DNA of 64,000 nucleotides from VBCG01 sp044226535. GTDB taxonomy: Bacteria > Pseudomonadota > Gammaproteobacteria > Burkholderiales > Casimicrobiaceae. The DNA is taken from contig JBGAGT010000013.1 of the NCBI GenBank assembly GCA_044226535.1, positions 1 to 64,000 on the forward strand. The letters run 5' to 3'. The translations under genes were made by a program, and so were the position numbers. Shown here one piece after another: positions 52,980 to 61,187 of this stretch. Below the pieces are notes generated by a model, which saw only the letters and a list, made by a program, of their open reading frames with translations, was not told the origin of the DNA and did not search any database. Within the stretch, counting starts at the first letter, position 1. Each line of letters starts with the position of its first letter.

Positions 52980-53918
52980 ATGAACGCTGTCGTCGAATTT
53001 CCCACGCTGTCCACAATCAATCGTTACTCGCAAATTGAACTCGAGTACGAATCGGATCTGCGCACGCTCTTTTCCTGGATGAAGCCCAATCCCCGGCCGT
53101 GTTTCACGCCGCAGATGTTGGGCGAGTTCGAACATGCCGAAAAGCTTCTCGAGCTCCACCAAGGACACATCAACGACAAGGGATCTCCCAGTGCGGTGCA
53201 GTACGTGGTGTTTGGCAGCCGGATCCCAGGCGTTTTCAACCTCGGCGGCGACCTTTCGCTGTTTATCGAGCGCATCATGGCGCGCGACCGCGCCCATATC
53301 CATCATTACGCCCGCCTTTGCATTGATCTCATCTACCGGCGTCACATTGGCTTTGGTGCAAATATCACGACCATCGGCCTGGTACAGGGCAAGGCACTGG
53401 GTGGTGGCTTCGAATGCGCGCTGGCTTGCGACCTGATCGTCGCCGAGCGGAGCGCGACGTTCTCGTTCCCCGAGTCGCTGTTTAACCTGTTCCCGGGCAT
53501 GGGCGCGCTGTCATTCCTGTCGCGGCGCATCGGCACGCGCAAGGCCGAGGAAATGTGTGCCTCCGCCGATACCTATACCGCGGAACAGCTGCACCAGATG
53601 GGTGTGGTCGACCGTGTGGTCGATGACGGTACCGGCGTTGAAGCGGTTCGGCGGCTGGTGTCGCAGCGAAATCGTCATGCCAACACGCATCGCGCGTTGA
53701 AGGCCGCCAAGGCTTTCTGCCAGCCAGTCAGCGAGCAGGAGCTCGTCGGCATCGTCGACGTATGGACGGACGCCGCCATGAAGCTCGACTCGCGCGATCT
53801 CAAGATGATGGCACGGCTTGTGAAGGCGCAAGACCGCCTAGCGAGCGCAGCGCCCTCATCGGACGAGGTGGCGCTGGAGACGATGTTTGCGCAACCCGCA
53901 GTTGCGGCGAGCGCGTGA
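52980..53918 (+). CDS. rpfF: DSF synthase RpfF
   Basis: This 312-residue crotonase-fold enzyme strongly resembles RpfF, which makes the diffusible signal factor cis-2-unsaturated fatty acid from acyl-ACP. The two catalytic glutamates are at E145 (GKALGGGFECALACD) and E165 (SFPESLFNLFPGMGALSFLSRR), matching E141 and E161 of Xanthomonas RpfF with the same spacing. ATG 52980 fits the family start; an upstream in-frame ATG at 52911 has no support. It is convergent with the rpfC-like gene, as in Xanthomonas. Codon use is less GC-extreme than in its neighbours. Confidence 0.93.
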   Translation: MNAVVEFPTLSTINRYSQIELEYESDLRTLFSWMKPNPRPCFTPQMLGEFEHAEKLLELHQGHINDKGSPSAVQYVVFGSRIPGVFNLGGDLSLFIERIMARDRAHIHHYARLCIDLIYRRHIGFGANITTIGLVQGKALGGGFECALACDLIVAERSATFSFPESLFNLFPGMGALSFLSRRIGTRKAEEMCASADTYTAEQLHQMGVVDRVVDDGTGVEAVRRLVSQRNRHANTHRALKAAKAFCQPVSEQELVGIVDVWTDAAMKLDSRDLKMMARLVKAQDRLASAAPSSDEVALETMFAQPAVAASA

Positions 53919-53936
53919 AGATGTACGGAGGCCGGC

Positions 53937-56450
53937 CTAGCTGGCAGCGCGCTTCTTGCTGGACAGATGCGCGCGCAACGCGAGGTCCGTCTCCTCGAAG
54001 CACTTGTGCATGTCGGCGAGGAGAGCCCGGGTCTCCTCGTCCTTGATGCGACCGGCGCGGCGCTCGAAGTCCTCGCACATGACTGCGAGTTGCGCCGCGC
54101 CGATACTCTTGGCGGCACCAAGCATCGCGTGCACGCCTTCGGCGAGAGCCTCGGACGAGCGCTGCTCGAGCGCCGTCTCCAGCCTTGCGAGCACCTGCGC
54201 AACGTCACCGTGGAAGCCATCGACGAGCTTCGTAATGAACGTGTCCTCGCGGGTAATCCGCTCGACGTCAGCGATGCGTGCATAGTCGAGCAACGGTGCG
54301 TTGCGACGAGCAAGGTCCAGTGGCGCTGGTTCGTGCGTGCGGAAGATCGGCTTGGTCATCCGTCGACCCAGGCGGTCGATCGCCTGCAGTAGAGCCACCG
54401 CTTCATAAGGTTTGCCCAGAAACTCATCCGCGCCAGCCTTCTTCGCGGCGTCGCGCGCCTCAGGCGTCACCGACGCCGAGAGGATCATCACGGGCATGCG
54501 TTCAGCACTGCCTTCCATGGCACGGATGGCGCGTGTCACGTCGAGCCCGTTGCGCTGTGGCATGTTGAAGTCGAGAATGGCGAGGTCGGGTTCGCTATCC
54601 TCGTGGCGGTCGAGTGCCTCCTCTCCATCACAGGCAAGTATCACCGTGTGGCCAGCTGTTTCGAGCAGTTGAGAGATGATCGTGCGGTTGGTCGCGTTGT
54701 CCTCGGCGACCAGTATTCGACGGCCGACGCGCTGTTCTGCCAAGATCTGCGACAGATCGATGATTTGCGCGCCCTCGGACTCCTGAGCCGCGACCGCGTG
54801 GATCGCGTTGCGCAGAAGCTTCGGAGGTGTTCCCATCGGAATGGTCGAAATATTGCGCCCGTCGCCGCTTCCTCGCGTACGGTCGGCGACCAGTTCCTGC
54901 GCCCGGTCACTGGCGAGGTGGATCAGAGCGATGGATTCATTCGGTGTATTCGCCGATACCGTGTTAAACAGGTCGCGCGCGGTGTTTGCGTCGCCGCAAG
55001 CGATGACCGCGGGTACCCGCGCGCCACGCTGCTGCAGCGTCGTGAGAGCGGTAAGCAGTGCTGCGCTGGTGGAGAACACCTCCGCTCGTCCGCAGGCCGA
55101 TTCGATCACTGGCAACAGGTACGCGCTTGCGGTAGCGTCGGCAAGAACTAGCGCGGGAGCCACATCGGCGTTGTCGGCGGTTGCGGGCGCGAGTGCGGGC
55201 GCGGCCTTCGTCAGGGGGAGCTCGAACCAGAACGTGCTGCCACGGCCAAGCTCGCTGGTCACGCCGATCGTGCCCGACATCAGTTCGACCAACTGCTTGG
55301 CGATGGTTGTTCCGAGACCAGTACCTCCATAGCGACGGGTCGTCGATTCGTCGGCCTGCACGAACCGCTGAAAGATCTTGGACTGCACCGCAGGGTTCAT
55401 GCCTATGCCGGTATCGCGTACTTCAAAGCGCAACTGCACGCCGTAATCGGTCTCGCGGACCAGCGAGACGCTAACCACGACTTCACCTGCATGAGTGAAC
55501 TTGATCGCGTTGGAAAGGAGGTTGAGCAGCACCTGTCGCAGATGGTGGAGGTCCCCTGACAGGTGATACTCGATAGATGGATCGACCATCGCGCGGAACT
55601 GCAGGCCCTTGGCGGCGGCGTGCGGCCGCAGCAGGTTGACCAACGTGTTCAGCATCGTGTGGAGGTCGAAATCGACCACCTCGATCGACAGGCGGCCTGC
55701 CTCAATCTTGGAGATGTCGAGCACGTCGTCAACCAGCGATCGGAGCACACCGACCGAGTGGCGTAGGAGGCGCACCAGCTCGACTTGCTGTTGATCGAGC
55801 CGCGTCACGTTGAATAGTTCCACCACGCCGACGATGCCGTTGAGCGGTGTGCGCATCTCGTGGCTCATGTTGGCGAGGAACGAGCTCTTGGCGCGATTGG
55901 CCTCCTCGGCTTTAGTGCGTGCCTCTTGGATACGGGTGAGCAGTGTCGAGACGTACAGAGGTAACACGACTAGAGCGATAAAAAGGCTCCAACCGGCGAC
56001 TTGGTGCTTTTGCCAGTAGGCAGTAAACAACAGGGCGGCCATGAAACCTGCGAGACATAGCGCCTGGCAGGCGAACAGGTAGCGGCGCCCGTAACGAAAG
56101 CCGTTGCCGAACGTGATGAACAGGTAGACGCCAACCATGGACACGCCGGCCTCACCGGTCAGCAGAACGACGATCGTCGCCGTCCCCGCGTCGGCCAGCA
56201 TGCCGGCGTACCGCCGCGACACGTTTTCCCGTGGCCAAATGCAGATGGCCGCGAAAAGCGCGAATGCAAATACCAGGTCGGCGGCCAGCACCGATAGCAG
56301 GATCAGCTGGGTGTGACGCGAGTCGTCGGCTCCGGGGCTGTAAATCGTCCCCATGTAGGCCAGTACCAAGCCCACGATGACGATGCGCAGGACCGCCTGC
56401 TCATGCTCGGAGTCGGTCCGGTGCCGCAACCGGGCACGCAGGCTTTTCAC
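53937..56450 (-). CDS. rpfC: RpfC-type hybrid sensor kinase
   Basis: This is an 837-residue hybrid kinase. The short N-terminus KSLRARLRHRTDSEHEQ closely resembles RpfC. About five membrane helices follow, then the kinase (phospho-His in FLANMSHEMRTPLNGIVG; NLLSNAIKFTHAG; DTGIGM), a degenerate region, a receiver (LAILDFNMPQRNG) and a C-terminal HPt domain (His in EGVHAMLGAAKSIGA). RpfC senses DSF and restrains RpfF. The start is GTG 56450, chosen by resemblance to RpfC, with AAAGAGG upstream; an open frame extends to TTG 56531. No rpfG is adjacent. Confidence 0.9.
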   Translation of the reverse strand: MKSLRARLRHRTDSEHEQAVLRIVIVGLVLAYMGTIYSPGADDSRHTQLILLSVLAADLVFAFALFAAICIWPRENVSRRYAGMLADAGTATIVVLLTGEAGVSMVGVYLFITFGNGFRYGRRYLFACQALCLAGFMAALLFTAYWQKHQVAGWSLFIALVVLPLYVSTLLTRIQEARTKAEEANRAKSSFLANMSHEMRTPLNGIVGVVELFNVTRLDQQQVELVRLLRHSVGVLRSLVDDVLDISKIEAGRLSIEVVDFDLHTMLNTLVNLLRPHAAAKGLQFRAMVDPSIEYHLSGDLHHLRQVLLNLLSNAIKFTHAGEVVVSVSLVRETDYGVQLRFEVRDTGIGMNPAVQSKIFQRFVQADESTTRRYGGTGLGTTIAKQLVELMSGTIGVTSELGRGSTFWFELPLTKAAPALAPATADNADVAPALVLADATASAYLLPVIESACGRAEVFSTSAALLTALTTLQQRGARVPAVIACGDANTARDLFNTVSANTPNESIALIHLASDRAQELVADRTRGSGDGRNISTIPMGTPPKLLRNAIHAVAAQESEGAQIIDLSQILAEQRVGRRILVAEDNATNRTIISQLLETAGHTVILACDGEEALDRHEDSEPDLAILDFNMPQRNGLDVTRAIRAMEGSAERMPVMILSASVTPEARDAAKKAGADEFLGKPYEAVALLQAIDRLGRRMTKPIFRTHEPAPLDLARRNAPLLDYARIADVERITREDTFITKLVDGFHGDVAQVLARLETALEQRSSEALAEGVHAMLGAAKSIGAAQLAVMCEDFERRAGRIKDEETRALLADMHKCFEETDLALRAHLSSKKRAAS

Positions 56451-56649
56451 CAGTGTGAGGACCTCTTTCAACGCGGTTCTCTTCCTCGTGGCGGCCGGGG
56501 TGGCAAGTGGCCGTGGTTGGGGAATGAGCAAGCTTCATGCCCGCTTCCCGCCTTGTTGCCTAGCCTGTTCGTCGAGCGGGGTTCCCCGCCCGACGTTGCA
56601 AATCGTCCAATTGTGCTACGGCGCGGCGGTCCTGCCAAACCCCCCCCTC

Positions 56650-56655
56650 TATAAT
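56650..56655 (+). promoter_or_regulatory. -10 element of the etfBA operon
   Basis: TATAAT at 56650-56655 lies 29 bases before the etfB ATG. A convincing -35 is not visible at the right spacing. Confidence 0.4.
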
Positions 56656-56684
56656 CGACCTGTTCCCCACCACCCAGCCGCGCT

Positions 56685-57437
56685 ATGAAGATCCTCGTTC
56701 CCGTTAAGCGAGTCGTCGATTTCAACGTCAAGGTCAGGGTCAAGGCCGACGGAAGCGGCGTCGACCTTGCCAACGTCAAGATGTCGATGAATCCCTTCGA
56801 CGAGATCGCGGTGGAAGAGGCGGTACGGCTCAAGGAAAAGGGTACCGCCACCGAAATCGTGGCGGTTTCATGCGGCCCGGCCGCCTGCCAGGAGACGCTG
56901 CGCACCGCCCTGGCGCTCGGCGCGGACCGTGCCATCCTGGTCGAAAGTGGGGTCGAGCTGCAGCCCTTGGCAGTCGCCAAGCTGCTGGCCGCCGTCGTTG
57001 GCAGGGAGGCGCCGTCACTGGTCATCCTCGGCAAGCAGGCGATCGACGACGACGCCAACCAGGTTGGCCAGATGCTCGCAGCGCTGCTCGACTGGCCGCA
57101 GGCGACCTTTGCTTCCAAGGTGGAGATTGCAGGAACGGCGATCACGGTGAAGCGCGAGGTCGACGGCGGCCTCGAGACACTGGCGACGACGCTCCCCGCT
57201 GTCGTCACGACCGATCTGCGCCTCAACGAACCGCGTTACGCAACGCTGCCCAACATCATGAAGGCCAAGAAGAAGCCGCTCGAGACGCTCGCTCCGGACG
57301 CCTTGGGCGTCGACGTGACTCCGCGCCTCGTCACCCTGAAGGTCGTCGAGCCGAAGAAGCGCGCCGGTGGCGGGCGGGTCGGTTCCGTGGAAGAGCTGGT
57401 GCAGAAGCTGCGCAACGAAGCGAAGGTGATCGCATGA
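56685..57437 (+). CDS. etfB: Electron transfer flavoprotein beta subunit
   Basis: This 250-residue EtfB reads MKILVPVKRVVDFNVKVRVKADGSGVDLANVKMSMNPFDEIAVEEAVRLKEKG and AAVVGREAPSLVILGKQAIDDDANQVGQMLAALL, with the AMP-binding and EtfA-contact regions intact. ETF accepts electrons from acyl-CoA dehydrogenases and passes them to ETF:quinone oxidoreductase. It is 4-bp coupled to etfA. Confidence 0.96.
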   Translation: MKILVPVKRVVDFNVKVRVKADGSGVDLANVKMSMNPFDEIAVEEAVRLKEKGTATEIVAVSCGPAACQETLRTALALGADRAILVESGVELQPLAVAKLLAAVVGREAPSLVILGKQAIDDDANQVGQMLAALLDWPQATFASKVEIAGTAITVKREVDGGLETLATTLPAVVTTDLRLNEPRYATLPNIMKAKKKPLETLAPDALGVDVTPRLVTLKVVEPKKRAGGGRVGSVEELVQKLRNEAKVIA

Positions 57438-58363
57438 GGACGCTGGTCGTTGCAGAGAGCGAAGGTAGTACGGTCCGCGACGCGCTGTACAACGTCCTGG
57501 GTGCTGCGACGAAGATCGGCGCCCCCATCGACGTCCTGGCCTTTGGCGCCGATGCCGCAGCCAAGGTGGCAACGGCACTCGGTGTGGCGCGTGTGCTTCG
57601 TGTTGACGACGTCGCGCCCCAATCCACGGCGGAAGGTGTGGGCGCACTGGTGACGGGCCTGGTCCAATCGGGTGGGTATACGCATGTTCTCGCGGCAGCG
57701 TCGGGGTTCGGCAAGAACTTCATGCCGCGCGTCGCAGCCAAGCTCGATTGCGCGCAGGTCTCGGAGATCACAGCAGTCGAGTCGCCCGATACCTTCGTGC
57801 GGCCGATCTATGCGGGCAATGCGTTCGCTACGGTCAAGTCGAACGACGCCGTAAAGCCGGTTACCGTGCGCGCGACGGCGTTCGACCCGGTCGCCAAGGA
57901 AGGGGGTGCGGCCGAGGTTGTGGCGGTGTCCACCACCGCGGTCGACGTGGCGAAGGCACCACGCGTCGTGGGACAGGAGCTCACCAAGTCCGAACGGCCC
58001 GAGCTTGCCGGGGCGCGCGTGGTGATTTCGGGGGGCAGGGGCCTCGGCAGCGCCGAAAACTTCAAGATGCTCGAGCCGCTCGCCGACAAGCTCAACGCAG
58101 CGCTCGGCGCCTCGCGCGCCGCAGTGGACGCAGGGTATGTGCCCAACGACTACCAGGTGGGCCAGACCGGCAAGATCGTCGCGCCCGACCTCTACATCGC
58201 GGTCGGCATCTCGGGTGCCATCCAGCACCTCGCGGGCATGAAGGACAGCAAGGTGATCGTCGCCATCAACAAGGACCCCGACGCTCCGATCTTCCAGGTT
58301 GCCGACTACGGGCTCGTCGGAGACCTGTTCGAGATCATCCCCGCGCTCACCAAGGCGATCTGA
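57434..58363 (+). CDS. etfA: Electron transfer flavoprotein alpha subunit
   Basis: This 309-residue EtfA has the FAD-binding signature RVVISGGRGLGSAENFKMLEPLADKLNAALGASRAAVDAGYVPNDYQVGQTGKIVAPDLYIAVGISGAIQHLAGMKDSKVIVAINKDPDAPIF. It pairs with EtfB. It overlaps etfB by 4 bp and lies one base before the acyl-CoA dehydrogenase gene. Confidence 0.96.
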   Translation: MRTLVVAESEGSTVRDALYNVLGAATKIGAPIDVLAFGADAAAKVATALGVARVLRVDDVAPQSTAEGVGALVTGLVQSGGYTHVLAAASGFGKNFMPRVAAKLDCAQVSEITAVESPDTFVRPIYAGNAFATVKSNDAVKPVTVRATAFDPVAKEGGAAEVVAVSTTAVDVAKAPRVVGQELTKSERPELAGARVVISGGRGLGSAENFKMLEPLADKLNAALGASRAAVDAGYVPNDYQVGQTGKIVAPDLYIAVGISGAIQHLAGMKDSKVIVAINKDPDAPIFQVADYGLVGDLFEIIPALTKAI

Positions 58364-58364
58364 C

Positions 58365-60167
58365 ATGAGCGGCTATCGCGCTCCTCTGAAGGACATGAAT
58401 TTCGTGCTCAACGAGCTCGCCGGGCTCTCGCACGTGGCATCGCTGCCCGGCTACGAGGACGCCACGCCGGACACGGTTGCCGCCATCCTCGACGAAGCGG
58501 CCAAGTTCGCGAGCGACGTGCTCGACCCGCTGAACCAGTCCGGCGACCGAGAGGGAGCGAAGCGGCTTCCTGATGGCTCGGTGAAGACGCCTGCGGGCTT
58601 CAAGGACGCGTACCTTCAGTTCATCGCCAACGGCTGGAATGGCCTGTCCAAGAATCCTCACTGGGGTGGCCAAGGGTTGCCTCAACTGGTTTCGACGCCG
58701 GTGGAGGAGATGTGGCACTCGGCGAACATGGCCTTCGACCTTTGCCCGTTGCTCACCCAAGGGGCAATCGAGGCGATCGAGCTTGCGGGAAGTGACGCAC
58801 TCAAGTCGACCTACCTGCCCAAGATGGTGTCCGGTGAGTGGACGGGCACCATGAACCTCACCGAGGCGCAGGCGGGTTCGGACCTTGCGGCCGTTCGGAC
58901 GCGCGCCGAGCCGCAGCCCGATGGAACGTACAGGCTGTTCGGCCAGAAGATCTTCATCACCTACGGCGAGCACGATTACACCGACAACATCGTGCACCTC
59001 GTGCTGGCGCGCCTGCCGGACGCGCCGCCCGGCGTCAAGGGCATCTCGCTTTTCGTCGTGCCCAAGTTCCTGGTCAACGCGGACGGCAGCTTGGGTGCGC
59101 GCAATGACGTCCGCTGCGTGTCCATCGAGCACAAGCTCGGCATCCACGCCAGCCCGACGGCCGTGCTCGCCTACGGCGACAACGGCGGCGCCACGGGCTT
59201 CCTGGTAGGCGAGGCCAACCGTGGCCTCGAATACATGTTCGTCATGATGAACCTCGCGCGCTTTTCGGTTGGGCTCGAGGGTGTGGGTATTTCAGAGCGT
59301 GCTTACCAGCGAGCAGCAGGCTTTGCGCGCGAGCGGGTGCAGGGACGTGCCGTGGGGATTTCGCCCGTGAGTGGTACGCCGACTATCATCGAGCACCCGG
59401 ACGTGCGGCGCATGCTGATGACGATGCGCGCGCTCACTGAAGGCATGCGTGCTACCGTCTACCTGACCGCTGCGTCGATCGACGACGCGCATCGCAATGC
59501 CGATGACGGTGCACGCAAGCGATCGCTGGCGTTTGCCGAGTATATGGTGCCCATCGTGAAGGGCTGGTGCACGGAATCCGCGCAACGCGTCGCCTATCTC
59601 GGCCTGCAGGTCCACGGCGGCATGGGTTTCATCGAGGAAACTGGCGCTGCGCAGTACGTCCGTGACGCGCGGATCATCACCATTTATGAGGGGACGACGG
59701 CGATACAGGCCAATGATCTCATCGGCCGCAAGACAGCGCGCGACGGTGGCGCTGCAGCGCGCGCGCTGCTTGGAGAGATTCGCGAAACCGCCTCGATGTT
59801 GCGGGCTGCGAGCGGTGAGGGCCTGGCTCACCTCGGTGCGACGCTCGAGCGCGCGGCCGAGTCCGTATCGCGCGCGCTGGAGTTCGTGCTTGCTGCGTCT
59901 GCCGACCGTCCCCGCGAGGCGTTCGCGGGATCGGTGCCTTACCTTATGGCCTGGGGCACCCTTTGCGGCGGCTGGCAGATGGGCCGTGCCGCACTCGTGG
60001 CGGCAAGATCTGTCGCGGAGGCGGACGGAGACGCCGAATTTCTGAGGACAAAGGTCGTCACTGCGCGCTACTACGGCGAGGCGTTGCTACCGGAGGTCTC
60101 GGCATTGGCGGAGATGGTTATGAATGGTGGTGCGCTCGCTGTCGCATTGCCGGCCGCAGCCTTCTAG
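58365..60167 (+). CDS. Acyl-CoA dehydrogenase with C-terminal extension
   Basis: This 600-residue acyl-CoA dehydrogenase belongs to the longer class with an extra N-terminal segment (PLKDMNFVLNELAGLSHVASLPGYEDATPDTVAAILDEAAKF). It has TMNLTEAQAGSDLAAVRTRAEP, the catalytic region QYVRDARIITIYEGTTAIQANDLIGRK and a C-terminal domain of about 130 residues. It oxidises an acyl-CoA to the enoyl-CoA, giving electrons to the ETF encoded just upstream. Chain-length specificity cannot be told. The start is ATG 58365. Confidence 0.93.
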   Translation: MSGYRAPLKDMNFVLNELAGLSHVASLPGYEDATPDTVAAILDEAAKFASDVLDPLNQSGDREGAKRLPDGSVKTPAGFKDAYLQFIANGWNGLSKNPHWGGQGLPQLVSTPVEEMWHSANMAFDLCPLLTQGAIEAIELAGSDALKSTYLPKMVSGEWTGTMNLTEAQAGSDLAAVRTRAEPQPDGTYRLFGQKIFITYGEHDYTDNIVHLVLARLPDAPPGVKGISLFVVPKFLVNADGSLGARNDVRCVSIEHKLGIHASPTAVLAYGDNGGATGFLVGEANRGLEYMFVMMNLARFSVGLEGVGISERAYQRAAGFARERVQGRAVGISPVSGTPTIIEHPDVRRMLMTMRALTEGMRATVYLTAASIDDAHRNADDGARKRSLAFAEYMVPIVKGWCTESAQRVAYLGLQVHGGMGFIEETGAAQYVRDARIITIYEGTTAIQANDLIGRKTARDGGAAARALLGEIRETASMLRAASGEGLAHLGATLERAAESVSRALEFVLAASADRPREAFAGSVPYLMAWGTLCGGWQMGRAALVAARSVAEADGDAEFLRTKVVTARYYGEALLPEVSALAEMVMNGGALAVALPAAAF

Positions 60168-60270
60168 CGGCGTATCTGACACGCCTCGGCCGACGAACGG
60201 TAGCGGAGAGGGGTACGAACGGCGTTATATTTCATCGGTCGCGTCCCGGGGGAGGGGAGGCCCGCGACCG

Positions 60271-61059
60271 ATGCTCCGTTTACTCAAGCTTCACGCACGC
60301 GCGATTCGATCCGTCGAGGATGTTCCGGCAGTGCTCGAGCCCGTGATCGCAGCAGCGCGTAGAGGGCTCGATCTCGATCGGCCCGTGCTCGAATGTGCGC
60401 ATGCATTCGGCTTCGATTCGCTGATGTACGGGATCTGCCTGGATCCCCGGCCATCGGCGAAGTCGCGACAGTTCGTCTATACGTCGCTCTCCGACGCGTG
60501 GGTTCAACGCTACAGCGCCTGCGACTACATCGACATTGATCCGCGAGTTAGGCAGGTTGCCAAGACCTCGCTGCCAGTTGTTTGGGACCAGAGCACCTGG
60601 CGAGGGCATTCCGTCGATATCGACCGCTTTCTCGATGATTGCCTCACCACAGGCGTTGCAAGTGGCATTTCGCTGCCGATACGTGACATCGGCAACAGGC
60701 CGACATTGTTGGCCCTAAGCTCTGCAACGCGCGTGAATAGTCAGGAACGCCTGCGCGTGATCATGAAGGATATGGCGGCTGTACTGCTGTTTGCCCAATA
60801 TCTTCACGAAGTGGTCATGCTTCCTTCAGTCGAAAAGATTGTGGGCCAGCGCGAGCCGATACCAACCTTGTCGCGGCGTGAGTGCGAATGCCTATCTCTG
60901 GGAGCCCGTGGATTCGGCAGCGCGGACATCGCGACATGTATGTCGATAACCCCTCGTACGGTTCAGATGTACTTTGACAACGCACGCACAAAGCTAGGTG
61001 CATCGAATCGACAGGAGGCTGTGGCCCTCGCGATCAAGCACGGACTCATCATCCCTTGA
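60271..61059 (+). CDS. LuxR solo (acyl-homoserine-lactone-binding type regulator)
   Basis: This 262-residue LuxR protein has an N-terminal autoinducer domain that keeps the signal-contact residues at canonical spacing: W77, Y81, D90, P91, W105 and a Gly near 132 (TraR W57, Y61, D70, P71, W85, G113). The C-terminal helix-turn-helix reads LSRRECECLSLGARGFGSADIATCMSITPRTVQMYFDNARTKLGASNRQEAVALA. No luxI gene is in the window, so it is a solo that may respond to signals made elsewhere. ATG 60271 follows GGAGG; the longer in-frame ORF start at 60124 is inside the preceding gene. Confidence 0.9.
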   Translation: MLRLLKLHARAIRSVEDVPAVLEPVIAAARRGLDLDRPVLECAHAFGFDSLMYGICLDPRPSAKSRQFVYTSLSDAWVQRYSACDYIDIDPRVRQVAKTSLPVVWDQSTWRGHSVDIDRFLDDCLTTGVASGISLPIRDIGNRPTLLALSSATRVNSQERLRVIMKDMAAVLLFAQYLHEVVMLPSVEKIVGQREPIPTLSRRECECLSLGARGFGSADIATCMSITPRTVQMYFDNARTKLGASNRQEAVALAIKHGLIIP

Positions 61060-61085
61060 TCGTTGGAAGGTTCGCCCCCAAAGCC

Positions 61086-61105
61086 CTGTCAGCGCGCGCC
61101 GACAG
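61086..61105. promoter_or_regulatory. CTGTC-N10-GACAG inverted repeat
   Basis: A 20-bp inverted repeat lies between the LuxR solo and the secreted hydrolase gene, about 80 bp before the latter. Its CTG-N14-CAG outer spacing is the same as that of the 24-bp palindrome upstream of rpfF, but 4 bp wider than a canonical lux box. It is a candidate regulator site only. Confidence 0.3.
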
Positions 61106-61187
61106 CTGAATCTTCCAGGCGCCTACGGCGCGGCGCCCTGAGGGGCGGCACGATGCATGGCATCCAATCCCATGTGCTCGTGTCCAT

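Noticed and set aside
61086..61105. Canonical lux box
   Set aside because: The CTG to CAG distance is 14 bases rather than the usual 10; kept only as a candidate site.
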